Source of the DNA: Deinandra increscens subsp. villosa
Taxonomy: Eukaryota; Streptophyta; Magnoliopsida; Asterales; Asteraceae
Reading direction: 5' to 3'
DNA: 64,000 bases
Assembly (NCBI GenBank): GCA_039602395.1
Contig: JBCNJP010000010.1
Location: 92,843,729 to 92,907,728 of the forward strand
This document shows, piece by piece, positions 23,764 through 33,981 of this stretch (positions within the stretch are counted from its first letter, which is position 1; each line of letters opens with the position of its first letter). Position numbers and translations under genes: made by a program. Below the pieces are notes generated by a model. That model worked only from the letters and a program-made list of their open reading frames with translations. It searched no databases and had not been told where the DNA came from.

Positions 23764-23968
23764 GGAAAATTGGAATTAAATAATCCAAGTTATTGGGTAT
23801 TGGCGGATAATAATCCCAATTCCATTATTGGCCTACAATAATCCCAGTTATTTTGGTGTTGGAAATAGCTGGTCCCCGTCTATTTTTTTTTAACGACGTT
23901 AACAAAAGCTGATGTGGCGATGACGTGTAATGACTTTTTAAAAACCCTATCCTACGTGGAATACATGT
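23764..23968 (+). repeat. Left TIR of the MULE
   Basis: 205 bp, about 97 percent identical to the reverse complement of 27898-28102. It contains the conserved inner part cctatcctacgtggaataca. Confidence 0.9.
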
Positions 23969-24107
23969 GTACATTACCGTTTTAAAAATAGAGCCCTACG
24001 TTCCCAATAAAAACCCTAAATCCCCAATTCCACATACATACGGTTCTTCTTGAAGCAATATTTCAAAATCGAAGAGCATCTGCTACAAGGTAGTACCTTA
24101 AACCACA

Positions 24108-24593
24108 ATGTCTGCTTCTTCTTCATCCCCAAACCCTAATTCTTTCATTAATCGGAAGATTTTACGTCTTGATTTCCATGGGAACCTTTGTTGCTATCAT
24201 GACATTCCTGCTGTTAAACGGACTGCTGGTGCGGATACTTCAAGACCAGGGCAACAGTTCTTTGGTTGCGCCCTTTGGCCGGTAATTACTGCATAGTTGA
24301 AAATTAATCATTTTTTTATCAATTGCTAACATAAACACCATCTGTTGATGATTTAGGATGTTAACTGCACGTTTTTTGTTTGGAAACACAAAGTGGACAA
24401 TGCTTTGAACTATGGAGAGTCAATGAGGAATGAGGCCTTACAGTTGAAGCTATCAAGGTCGGAGTTTGAAAAATTGAAGCTGCAGGAAGAAATTAAGGGT
24501 CTTAAAATTGAGATGGCAAAGTCAAAAACAACAATGAGAAAGTATCTGATTGTAATGGTGTTTGTTTTAGGTGTGTTTTGGCTTTGGCATTGA
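24108..24593 (+). CDS. GRF-type zinc finger protein with coiled coil and C-terminal membrane helix (two exons)
   Basis: Exon 1 is 24108-24281 and exon 2 is 24357-24593, joined across a 75 nt intron with GT (24282) and AG (24356) ends in phase 0. This gives 136 residues. Residues 29-65 form a GRF-like zinc finger: C-C-Y-H near 28-31, RPGQQFFGCALWP, then DVNCTFFVWKH across the junction. Residues about 80-115 are charged and heptad-like (ALQLKLSRSEFEKLKLQEEI). The last 16 residues, YLIVMVFVLGVFWLWH, look like a membrane anchor. GRF fingers bind single-stranded nucleic acid in other proteins; in this family the role is unknown. The gene lies inside a MULE, converges on its transposase, and has no stops although the transposase is broken. 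Confidence 0.7.
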
Positions 24594-25096
24594 ATGGAAT
24601 AGTCAATGAATGTAATGGCATGCAAGTTAATTGTATTTGTGTTCAAATGTATTTGATCCAATGTAATGGCAACATTTTGGTAATCTAATGGAATTGGCAA
24701 ATATGCCTGTTAAGACTGTTTGTTATGACTGTTTACAAATGATCCAAATGACCAAAATTTTCAAATGAGCCAAATGACCCAAATAACCCTGTTATGCATT
24801 CCCAAATGACCCAAATGAACCTAAAATTATGAATATGACCAATAATGACCAAAAACACCATCCATTTGAACCTGCTTATGACTCAAATGACAATATAAGT
24901 GCAGTAATGACAGAATTACCCCTGTGTGCAACAATGACAGTTTTGACATAAATTATACAAACTACTAAATTCATAGTACTTAATCATAGGTAAGCAAACA
25001 TAATCCAACACATGTCTTACACACAAAATACTTAAAGAAAACATGATTAAGCCACATCAGTCTAGAATCCAAAATACATAAAGAAAAGAAACATGA

Positions 25097-27710
25097 TTAA
25101 GCAACATCAGTTATGGTTGATTGTTGGGTACTTTGTGAAGACTGTGGTGTCTTCCTTGGTCTCCCCCTCTTCTTCTTTGGTTGACTTGTCTCTGGTGTTT
25201 CAGGATCCTTCCCTTTCCCCTTGTTTGGACATGTAGTTCTGTTATGTGAAGTACTCTTGCAAATGCTACATTTTTTCACTTGACCATGCCTGCTAAGTTT
25301 TCCAGCCTTCTTAGGGTCTTCATGTGGATCTCTTCTTCTTTTTTTCTTTGGCCTCCCAGGTGCTGATTTAATTGGTGGTGGGTCTAATGGCATATCAACC
25401 TTGGGCCAGTACTTCTCTGATGCCAGTGGTGGAATGGTGTAGTTATATGCCTTCATATAAATCTCCTTTGTATATGAATGATCTACATACTGCTCCACAT
25501 TCTTCTGCTGCAATGCTGCAACTGCACAAACATGATAGCATGGGATACCTGTGAGGTCCCATTGCCTACATGTACAAGTTCTTTTTTCCAGATCCACAAC
25601 AACCTGATGGTATCCATTCACCTGATACAATGTTTCACTTGATAGTAGTACCTCACACTTGAAAGCAATATCTTTGAATTTGTATAATTTTTCCTGAATT
25701 CTTGGGCACACAGTCACATTCTTTGCAGCCATTTGCCTGTGCAGCCTAACCAACCTAGTCATCCTTGCCTCCCTAATTTCTTCCAACATATATAGGATGT
25801 GTTTAGATCTTGACTTGATAATGAACCCATTAAAAGTCTCTGCCATATTGCTCACTATTACATCACACTTTGTTTCTGTGCTCAAAAAACACCTGCAAAA
25901 CACCTTAGGATTCTGCTTAACAAAATCTTCATGTGCATCAGCTGACATTGCCTTCATGTCATCCATGGCCTTCTGATAATCAGCCTCGCAATAGGCTCTT
26001 GCAGCTATGGAATACCTCAATGTTTGACTCATAATCATCTAGACAAAGAACTTTTCTACAACCAGCCAAAAAACCCTTCCTTAGACTATCAAAACACACA
26101 AATAACCTATGGAATACCTCAATGTTTGACTCATAATCACCATGGAATCCTGGGTTGACCTTCAACAACTCAAAAACTGATGTTGGATTGGCATCTGTCA
26201 GTGCTTTTAAGTAGGAACCAATCTTGCTATAATGGTCCCTCATTGACCCATGCAGCTTCCTGTGAGCATACTGTTTTGCCTTGTATGCAAACCAATTAGT
26301 GACCAACAACTTGAAGGCAACCTTTATTGCATCCTGTATTTCTTTTGCACTCCAATCTGGTTTAGCCTTAAACACATCCAAGAAATACTCAGCTAAAAAT
26401 GCACAAGTCAGTTGCCTATTTTTAATCATGTTCCTTAGACAGGTGTGATGGTTTATAGCAATTTTGACCAAATAACAGTCTTTCTTATCAAAATGTGAGC
26501 AATAAACCTTGAATGGGCAACCTTCTACACAATGATAGCCAACTCTACCCCCTATTTTACTATTACTTGCTGAAATAACCAAATTCCTACCTTAGGCAAG
26601 AGCATACCTCCTTGCAGCCTCTTTGAATGCACTCCTAGATGGGAATCTTGTACCAACAATCCATTCCCACTTAGACCAGTCTGTATGCTAATTCACAACT
26701 GGAACATTTATCTTATACTTCTTCCCTAATAGATCATCATCCTCACTCTCTCCAGGTGAGTTCACATCACTCTCAGAATCCTCATACTCACTACCTTCAC
26801 TGTCTTGTTCTTCTTCAACAACTGTTGGTATTTGTTCACTACTAGATCCTTGATTAACCAACCTCTCAATCAATCTTTTTTGCTCTAACTTATCTTCTTT
26901 ATTCACCAGTGAAACCTTACTAGATAATTATCTCCACTCCTCATCATCTGTGTCTGAATCATTGCACATCAATTCATCCTTTTCATTTGTTTCTGCATTA
27001 TCAGCCTTAATTATCTCAGCCCCTTCATCAACTGTTTCTTCATCACCATCCCCTTCACCAGCAGCCTTAACTACCTCAGCCCCTTCATCAATTGTTTCTA
27101 CTTCAGCAGCAGCCTCAATTACTTCACATGTCACAACCTCAGATCCTTCAACATCACACCCTTTAGGATCAGTTGCAACTTCCTTTGTATAATCAACTTT
27201 GTCACATTCAGTTGGATCTGAAATATCCCCTTTCACAACTTCAGGGTCAAAAGCTGCAAGCCACTTAGCTTCAACACATTCAATATCTGTGATACTAGTA
27301 GGGTTTGGATTTGGGCGATGTTGGGCTTCAGATTGGGCTGCTACAGTACTGGGTGGGGTTACTCTATGGGCTGCTACAGTTTTGGGTTGGGTTTTTTGGT
27401 GGACTTTGAGTTCAACATAAATACTGCAACTAGGATTCTTACCAAATCCTTTGATCATCTCATTAACATCTTCATCATCCTTCAATTCCATTAACCCATT
27501 TCTTATGGTTTTACCAGGGAGCACATAATATAAAACAAAGTTTACCTTATCATAGCCACAATATTGTAGTACAATATCTTGAATTTGAAAGTAGGATAAT
27601 TTGTCCATGTCAATCTCAAAGCTTAGTGTCCCTCCACTCAAGTACTCCAATGTTTTTGTTTCTTTGAACCTGTCGCCGAACCAAATCTTCACCTTCACTT
27701 TTCCGGCCAT
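25097..27710 (-). pseudogene. MULE transposase, decayed, catalytic DDE core deleted
   Basis: Start at 27710 (MAGKVKVKIWFGDRFKETKT). Residues 1-105 form the PB1-like N-terminal domain of plant MULE proteins, followed by an acidic spacer. In-frame stops occur at 26930-26928, 26690-26688 and about 26591. Next come the MuDR N-terminal zinc-binding block (GYHCVEGCPFKVYCSH) and the start of the transposase domain, up to FLAGCRKVLCLD (about 26043). The DDE core is then missing. The frame resumes at 26038 with YSIAARAYCEADYQKAMDDM and runs to a SWIM finger (CTCRQWDLTGIPCYH, near 25560), a CCHC knuckle (CSICKSTSHNRTTC) and an AT-hook (KKRGRPRKTPQ). In intact form it would bind the TIRs and cut and paste the element. 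Here it is inactive. Confidence 0.85.
26005..26037. repeat. 33 bp templated filler at the transposase deletion junction
   Basis: Identical to 26107-26139 (ctatggaatacctcaatgtt then tgactcataatca). The 26107 copy is in its native place in the transposase frame. The 26005 copy sits exactly where the catalytic domain is missing. Confidence 0.8.
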
Positions 27711-27897
27711 TGAATCTGTTCAGAAACACAAAATTAATCACATTCACTGATTTGGGGTGCAAAAGAAAGGTGCGTCGGGTGGAAGATTCACTGATTTGGG
27801 AGAAGAAGGTGCGTCGGGTCGAAGACTTGGGGAAGAATGGACCGTTAGGTTACAAAAATTGATTTCATCAACTTTATCTTCTATTTTTATTTTTATG

Positions 27898-28102
27898 ACA
27901 TGTATTCCACGTAGGATAGGGTTTTTAAAAAGTCATTACACGTCATCGCCACATCAGCTTTCGTTAACGTCATTAAAAAAAAATAGACGGGGACCAGCTA
28001 TTTCCAATACCCAAATAACTGGGATTATTGTAGGCCAATAATGAAACTGTGATTATTATCCGCCAATACCCAATAACTTGGATTATTTAATTCCAATTTT
28101 CC
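27898..28102 (-). repeat. Right TIR of the MULE
   Basis: Partner of 23764-23968. The transposase start codon lies 188 bp inside it, so the TIR probably serves as promoter for the minus-strand gene. Confidence 0.9.
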
Positions 28103-28301
28103 CTCCATTTATAACTAATTACGTTAACAACTTTTATTTAATTGGGGTTTAAAACTTAGAAGTACTGTAAGTTTTGGACTTAATTAAATAAAATATTGGG
28201 TTTAAAAAATTAGAGAGGGCGACTCAATATATAAAAATTTTGAATTAAAAAAGAAATTCGGGCCACACTAAGTATATATATAAATTTTTTCAGACTGAAC
28301 G

Positions 28302-29706
28302 CAGGGGCGGACCCATGGCTAAGCCATGGGTTCACCCGACCCCCATGAAATTTTAGTTTTTAAGGTTATATATACGATCTGATCTTTACCGACCCCCAAG
28401 AAATTTTCATACCGAACCCCATGAAGGATAAAAGAACAAAAGAAAATGAAACAAATTGATCGGAATTATTTTTTCCGGCCAAAACAAAAGCAGAGTAGCT
28501 TCACGAGGAAGAAGAAGATTTAAATGTTTTATCCCATTATTTATTTTAAATCAACACCTATGCATTCCTACTTCTGTCATAAACCTACTACTTCATTTCA
28601 TTGGAAATAGAAATCTAGTACACATTAAAATTTGTCTTATTTTGTTAAATATTTAACTTATTTAACCGTATATTAATTTTATCTCTAATTTAATTCACCA
28701 TATTAATGAAAATAATATGCACTATTATAAGCCAAAAGGAAAGTTATTGTGACCACATAATTTACAGAGTAAAAAACGAGGCTTATTTTATCTTTTTCTA
28801 ATGGTAAATTTTTCGTTTATTATCGAGTTTGAACTCTCATCATTTATATAAAGCAAAACCTCATTTAAGATTAACATATCATTAAGCCAAACGCTCTTTT
28901 GAGGCTTATTTTATTAAATACGGATAAATTTAAGTTTAGAATGTTGTGTATGTTTATTTTCTAATTTCGAGCCATCAGAGTGTGTAGTTATATTAATTTT
29001 ATTATTATATTATTTTATTTGATTATTGATTAATAAGTTAACTTGTTTATTCTATATAATAAGGGTTTTGCGTCACATAATGTTGCTTTATAAAGATTAC
29101 TAGGTTAGTGACCCGTGTGTATTACACGGGCTGAATATAGATTTATAATATTAGATAAATACAAAGAAAAAGATAATGATCAAGAAATTTAAAAATTATA
29201 ATTGATATAAATTCTTATAATATATTAAATAATAGTTTAATACATTTAAGAAACTTATTATATGTGACAAGTTGTTGATTAGTTTCCACAAAAGACTAAA
29301 ATTATTGAGTAAACTAATTAAATCTACATTAATTCTATCAAAAATTTAAAATAAAAATTTAGTTTTGACAAAGTTGGTAATTAATCTTAATTGATGATTT
29401 ACTAAATTGGTAATTCAATGTGAGCTTGACTTGTGGCGGTGGTGATGTGGACCCTTTATAATTGAGACATGTGGCACAAATTTTATTGCTTTATTAAAAT
29501 TAAGATAAGATGTATAATTTTTTTTTATACCGGATACATTTTTGTAGATTTAGAACTTTTATTATTTATCCGAGGTTTAATTGTTCCTTTTTAGAATATA
29601 ACCCGACCTTACACAACTTTACCTAGAAAAAAATTAATATTTAGTGTTAGACAATTGACTTAAAAATTTCTGACCCCCATGAAAAATATTTCTAGGTCCG
29701 CCACTG
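28302..29706. mobile_element. Non-autonomous hAT element (Tip100-like ends) with 8 bp TSD
   Basis: Left end CAGGGGCGGACCCA and right end TAGGTCCGCCACTG are imperfect inverted repeats, and the internal blocks acccgacccccatgaaattt and tctgacccccatgaaaaata also correspond. Flanks are actgaacg at 28294-28301 and actgaacg at 29707-29714, a perfect 8 bp duplication. No transposase frame is present. A Helitron 3' end lies inside it at 29100-29140. Confidence 0.8.
29100..29140 (-). mobile_element. Helitron 3' terminus, nested in the hAT element
   Basis: The minus strand reads CCCGTGTAATACACACGGG, a terminal hairpin, then tcactaac and CTAGT, as at plant Helitron 3' ends. The body should extend to higher coordinates; its 5' end was not located. 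Confidence 0.6.
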
Positions 29707-29793
29707 ACTGAACGGGTATAATTTTACACTACTGACCGAAAAAGGAATGGAACCCGGAGTGGTTCTAGCCCCAACTATCCTACGCCTCTATTA

Positions 29794-31493
29794 GGCTATG
29801 TGTAATGGATAAAGCCCCATAAAGCCCCACAAGGGGCATTATGCGCCATGTGGACGCTGACTGGGCAAGGGGCTTTATGGGGCTTTATGGTGTAGTGGAT
29901 AAAGCCCCATAAAGCCCCACCATCATCATTACCTTATTATTATTATTTTTAATTTTTTTTTTTTAAAATCTACTTTCATTAAAAATAAATATTACAAGTT
30001 AAAAAAAAAAGACAACTTAATTAAAATAAAAATTACAACTACTTAAAAAAAATACATCTTAATTAAAATAAAACATACAACTACTTAAAAAGAAATACTA
30101 ATCGGTGATTTTGTATTTTGTCTTGATTCGTTCCATCTTTTTCTTATGGAGGGCGAGGTAAACCGGATTAGCGTTTTCAGGCGGGTCTTGGGCGAGGAAC
30201 TCGAGATCCTTGTCGAGTTGATAATCGTCGATTTGCTCGACTTGCTTGGATTTCTTGCTTTTTCGGGTTTGACGTGTTGTTATATCCGCTTTCGATCTCC
30301 ACTTCTCGCTTTGGTAGAGAAACGACCAACACCTTTTGAGAGTGAAGTGACCACGCTCCGCTCCATATTCGATCACCGCCCTATCGTAAATGTCGGCGTC
30401 GTTCGCACCACTCGGCCAATTTGATCTGGACCGATCATAGTAAGTTGAGAAAGCTTGACATTTTCTGTTTATTTCTCTCCATTTGGACGACAACGAATCC
30501 GGGTTTCGGTATTCCCCCTTCCCCATCAAGGTGAAAAACTTGGACCGAATCTCGTCCCAAAATTCTCTCGCATCTTGATTGTTTGCTAAAAAAAAAAGAG
30601 ACAAAAGTTAGTAAAAAAAAAATTATTTTTTTTAAAAAAATATAACTTTTAGTTAAAAAAAAAAACCTTTTGTCGGGTTCTCCGAAGCTTCAATGTAAGC
30701 TCGACAAAGAGCGTAACACTCGTCGTCGCTCCAAAATTGTATCTCCTTCGTCGCTCTCGCGTCGTCCTCCTTTTTTTTGTGAGATCGTTTGCTCTTTCCT
30801 CTCCTTTGTTTTGGTTGTGATGCACCGACCTCTTGTGTTTCTTGGACGATTTCATCATCCTCATCTTGAAGAGAAAATGGTTGAGATGCTCGAGGGGTTG
30901 GAGTTTGTCGCGAGGTTGGAGAAGGTCGTGGGGTTGGAGAAGATTGAAATGGTTGAGGTGGATAACCTCCAAATTGTGGTTGGGAGAATTGGGAAAAACC
31001 TTGAGAGTAAAGGTTCATGCTTGAGAATTGGTTCGGGAAAGGTTGAGTGGCGGGGTTCATTGGCGGGTATTGAGGGGGAGGCATGTTCATAAACATTTGC
31101 CAAAGGTTTTGATCGGGTTCGTTCTCCCCGGTATTAGGTCGAGAGTTGGGTTGGTTGTTGGGTTGGTTGGGAAACATTTTTAAAAGAAAATAGATGAAGT
31201 AGAAGAGAATTGAGTTGGTGTGGTGTGTGAAAGTTTATAAAATATGTGGGGTATTTATAGTGAAAAAGGTGTTTAAATTAAATTTTTTAAAAAAAAAAAA
31301 AAGTTAACGGATATATAGCCGTTCAACGGCTAAATTTTTTGACTTTTTCCTTTTCTCCGGCGTTATCACGCTGACGCCCCGGGCGAATTTGGGCTCCATA
31401 ACGCCCCATAACGCCCGGGCGTAGTGGGCCGGGGCGTTATATGGGGCGTTATGGGGCGTTATGGAGCCCAAAAACGCCCCACTACGTTTAGCC
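29794..31493 (-). mobile_element. Pong-like PIF/Harbinger element, ORF1 only, TSD TTA
   Basis: Ends are GGCTATGTGTAATGG (29794) and, inverted, GGCTAAACGTAGTGG (31493), the GGC....TARTGG style of Ping/Pong elements. Three-base flanks are tta at 29791-29793 and tta at 31494-31496. Subterminal blocks repeat ataaagccccataaagcccc on the left and gggcgttatggggcgttatg on the right. The only gene is ORF1. No DDE transposase ORF2 is present in 1.7 kb, so it is non-autonomous. Confidence 0.8.
30098..31177 (-). CDS. Harbinger ORF1 protein, Myb/SANT-like DNA-binding (two exons)
   Basis: Exon 1 is 31177-30667 and exon 2 is 30585-30098, separated by an 81 nt T-rich intron with GT (30666) and AG (30586) ends. 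The joined frame is 332 residues without stops. Residues 1-100 are Pro/Gln/Ser-rich (QFSSMNLYSQGFSQFSQPQF). A Myb/SANT-like domain spans the junction: EIQFWSDDECYALCRAYIEA, then AREFWDEIRSKFF, SLSSKWREINRKCQAFSTYY and, further on, RCWSFLYQSEKWRS. The end is lysine-rich (KKKMERIKTKYKITD). In Pong-type elements ORF1 binds the termini and helps the transposase. Here it stands without ORF2. Confidence 0.8.
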
Positions 31494-31499
31494 TTAGAG

Positions 31500-32060
31500 A
31501 GGGTATCATTACCGCAAGTGTATCCTCATCAAGACCTTCTCATTAGTTAATCATTAGCCACAATCCGACATATAGTCATCTATAAAACCAAAAATCAAAG
31601 GCATATAGCCATATAGCCATATAGTCTAATGATATCATATAATTTACACAATGAACCAAATAAAACATATTATAATTACTTTATATACTAGACACCCTAT
31701 TAAAATAAAACTTTTAGGTCCTAGATTCATTTGCATTTGAATTTCGTTTAAGTCGCCACTAAAAGTAAAATAAAGACTGGACATGATATAGAGGTGGTGG
31801 GTCATTAGATGGAACTGTATTCTTAAAATAACAAATAAGACGAGTTAGCAAAACTCTTAAATTATATATTTATATTTAATAAAGATTTTATGGGTCATCA
31901 CTCATAAGTCATCAATATCTTGATATGCTCATACGATATTTAATAAGATTATATGGGGGGCCAATTGCACCAAGTTTCTTGCACGTTATAACCACACATA
32001 TAATTACAAATGATATTCCTGTTTTTCTACGCAAAACCAGCATTATTTTACATAAATAAT
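31500..32060. other. AT-rich spacer, no gene seen
   Basis: Contains a small direct repeat near 31600 (catatagccatatagccata). No TIR, ORF or LTR signal was found. Confidence 0.5.
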
Positions 32061-32062
32061 TA

Positions 32063-32372
32063 GGCTAAATGTACAGCGCGAATTGGGTATTATATCACCT
32101 CATATCACCTCATAGCGCTCCGTATATCACCCTCGGAGCGTTATGAGAAAAATTTGGACTGCCTCGTTAAATTTATAGCATCTCTTCTAAAATTTATTCT
32201 CCAATCATATTTAAAATCAAATATAGTGATTGGTCGATATTTTTTAAGAAATTTTAAAATAATAATAAGAATAATAATTTTGTAATAGTTATGGGGCTTC
32301 ATCTATTACCTTGATAACTGGACCGTCACGTGTCGAAAGACGTTCGGAATGGGGCTTTACCACTACGCAGCC
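32063..32372. mobile_element. Tourist-like MITE related to the Pong element
   Basis: 310 bp. Left end GGCTAAATGTACAG, right end inverted GGCTGCGTAGTGG, flanked by tta at 32060-32062 and tta at 32373-32375. Termini and TSD match the Pong-like element 0.6 kb away. The interior repeats atatcacctc and shows no frame. Confidence 0.6.
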
Positions 32373-32706
32373 TTAAAAAGCAAAAGTCAAGGTTAATCCT
32401 TACGAGCGAGTTGCAAGGAATTATCATTATTCATATAATAAAATTCGGACGTTCACCGTTTAAAATATACTTTATATCGCAACAAACATACAATTCAAAC
32501 TTGAAACGTGTGAATTAAACATTATAAAAGAATTATTCACCATTTTATGTTTAATGTCTAAAAGTAAAACTTATGTGACAAAATTAAATACATGATGTGG
32601 CCAAAATCACAAAAAGAAAACTTATGTGCAATATTAATTAAATATTGTTGTAAATACTTTATTTACTCTACACCCTTCACATTTCTGTGTTTGTATTATA
32701 CAAGTG

Positions 32707-32815
32707 GGTCGACCCGCGCGTTGCCGCGGAGCCGACCCGTTTAAAAAGGGCGATTAGGAAAGCTATAAGCCGAACCGTGGGCCGACCCGCGCTTCGTCGC
32801 GGAGTTGACCCGTTT
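32707..32815 (-). mobile_element. Two adjacent Helitron 3' termini
   Basis: Minus-strand hairpins of the form CCGCGGCAACGCGCGGGTCG (ending CTTGT near 32699) and CTCCGCGACGAAGCGCGGGT lie about 60 bp apart in the same orientation. They may be nested or tandem ends; no 5' ends were found. Confidence 0.55.
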
Positions 32816-33664
32816 TTTGAGCTAAAGAGGTGAAGACTATGAAGAAGGATTTGGATCGTTTTAGAAAGTCGTTTAGCAAAACGATTAAAGATAAGTGTCG
32901 TGTGAAACTAATGTCAATAACGCATATAAACTAATGAACAATTGCTATGAAAAATAATATGATAAAAGGTACTGTTTGCACCCAAATTTTAATTGTTAAG
33001 AATTCTAAATCACCAGACACCTGCTCTCTCCATAAATTCTGTCGTTTTAAAAGAAAAGGAATTACAACAAAAAGTAACACATCATTAACAAATTACTATT
33101 AAATAATTGTTAAAATCTGTAGGAACTTAAGAAGAATATACTGAGTTGAAATTTTCTGTATGCATTGAAGCAAATAGGAACTTCAACAAATGATCCATAG
33201 TGGTCAAGTTTTTTTTCTTCTTAGGAACAATATAATACAGAAAAAAGATCAGGGTTGCATAGATGCGAATCCAGATAGTATAAAATGGGAGTATAAGATG
33301 TTAAAAGTATGCTTCAAAACCACCAAATCTAAATGCATAAGATCAGTAAATGATAATAGGTTAACCCAACAATAATATCAACTTCTACACCCCCCCAAAA
33401 CATGATCTGCTTGCATGTTTGCATTCTTATAGATGCATGTCACTCTGAGAAAACTAAAAGACTGCAAATTCAATGACAACAGGAATGAAATAAAGCTGCA
33501 AACAATAAGATAAGGTACCTAATGCTAGTATCAAACACAGGGGTAATCAAAACAGTACCGTATAAAGTGGCAATCCAAAATATCAACTGCATACCTTGTA
33601 AGATTTCCTTTTCATGAGATTGCCAAATATGTTGTTATCACAAATGATAGTAATAGTAACAATA

Positions 33665-33965
33665 ATACCAGGTCCACTGCCTTTTGGAAACATTCTTCAA
33701 ACTGAATCCGGACCTCATCATCGCCACTGTTTAAAAATCCACTTGTAGTGTGAGCATTTCCTAAACCCTAGCCCCGCTTAGAAATAGCATCTAAAAATAC
33801 TAACAAATAAAATTTTCCATAGCAATTGTTCATTTTCATGTAAACTTATTAAAATTTGGGTGCAAAGAGTACCTTTTATCATATTATTTGCTTCAATGAA
33901 ATCTCCTACCTGTGATAACTCGAAATCTCGTAGCTGTGATAACTCTAGCAGAGCTGCACCCCATT
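33665..33965 (-). pseudogene. TPR-type gene fragment resembling plant TOM20, two exon pieces
   Basis: On the minus strand the piece at 33963-33892 reads ADLAKWGAALLELSQLRDFE then LSQ and a GT donor (gtaggag). Plant TOM20, a mitochondrial import receptor, has a tryptophan-glycine-x-ALLELSQ helix of this kind near its N-terminus. About 170 nt further, 33725-33672 reads DDEVRIQFEECFQKAVDL followed by gtatta, comparable with the third TPR-like helix of the same family. The middle of the protein is missing. The surrounding region is bounded by Helitron ends (32707-32815 and 37378-37412), so captured exons are plausible. The identification rests on two short matches. Confidence 0.4.
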
Positions 33966-33981
33966 TTGCCAAATCTGCCAC

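Larger units (their letters stand above)
23764..28102. mobile_element. Mutator-like element (MULE), 4.34 kb, with long TIRs
   Basis: Inverted repeats of 205 bp at 23764-23968 and 27898-28102 begin GGAAAATTGGAATTAAATAA on both sides and differ at about seven positions by eye. Nine-base flanks match at 8 of 9 positions, the size expected for Mutator elements. Inside are a minus-strand transposase pseudogene (27710-25097) and a plus-strand spliced gene (24108-24593) facing it. The convergent layout resembles maize MuDR in plan only; the second gene here is not similar to mudrB as far as I can judge. The transposase lacks its catalytic core, so mobility would need help from another copy. Confidence 0.9.

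Noticed and set aside
24410..24700. Minus-strand ORF opposite the GRF gene
   Set aside because: It overlaps the spliced plus-strand gene in full and shows no domain; it is a shadow frame.
30649..31103. Overlapping frames on both strands of the Pong ORF1 exon
   Set aside because: They are low-complexity shadows of the Pro/Gln-rich exon.
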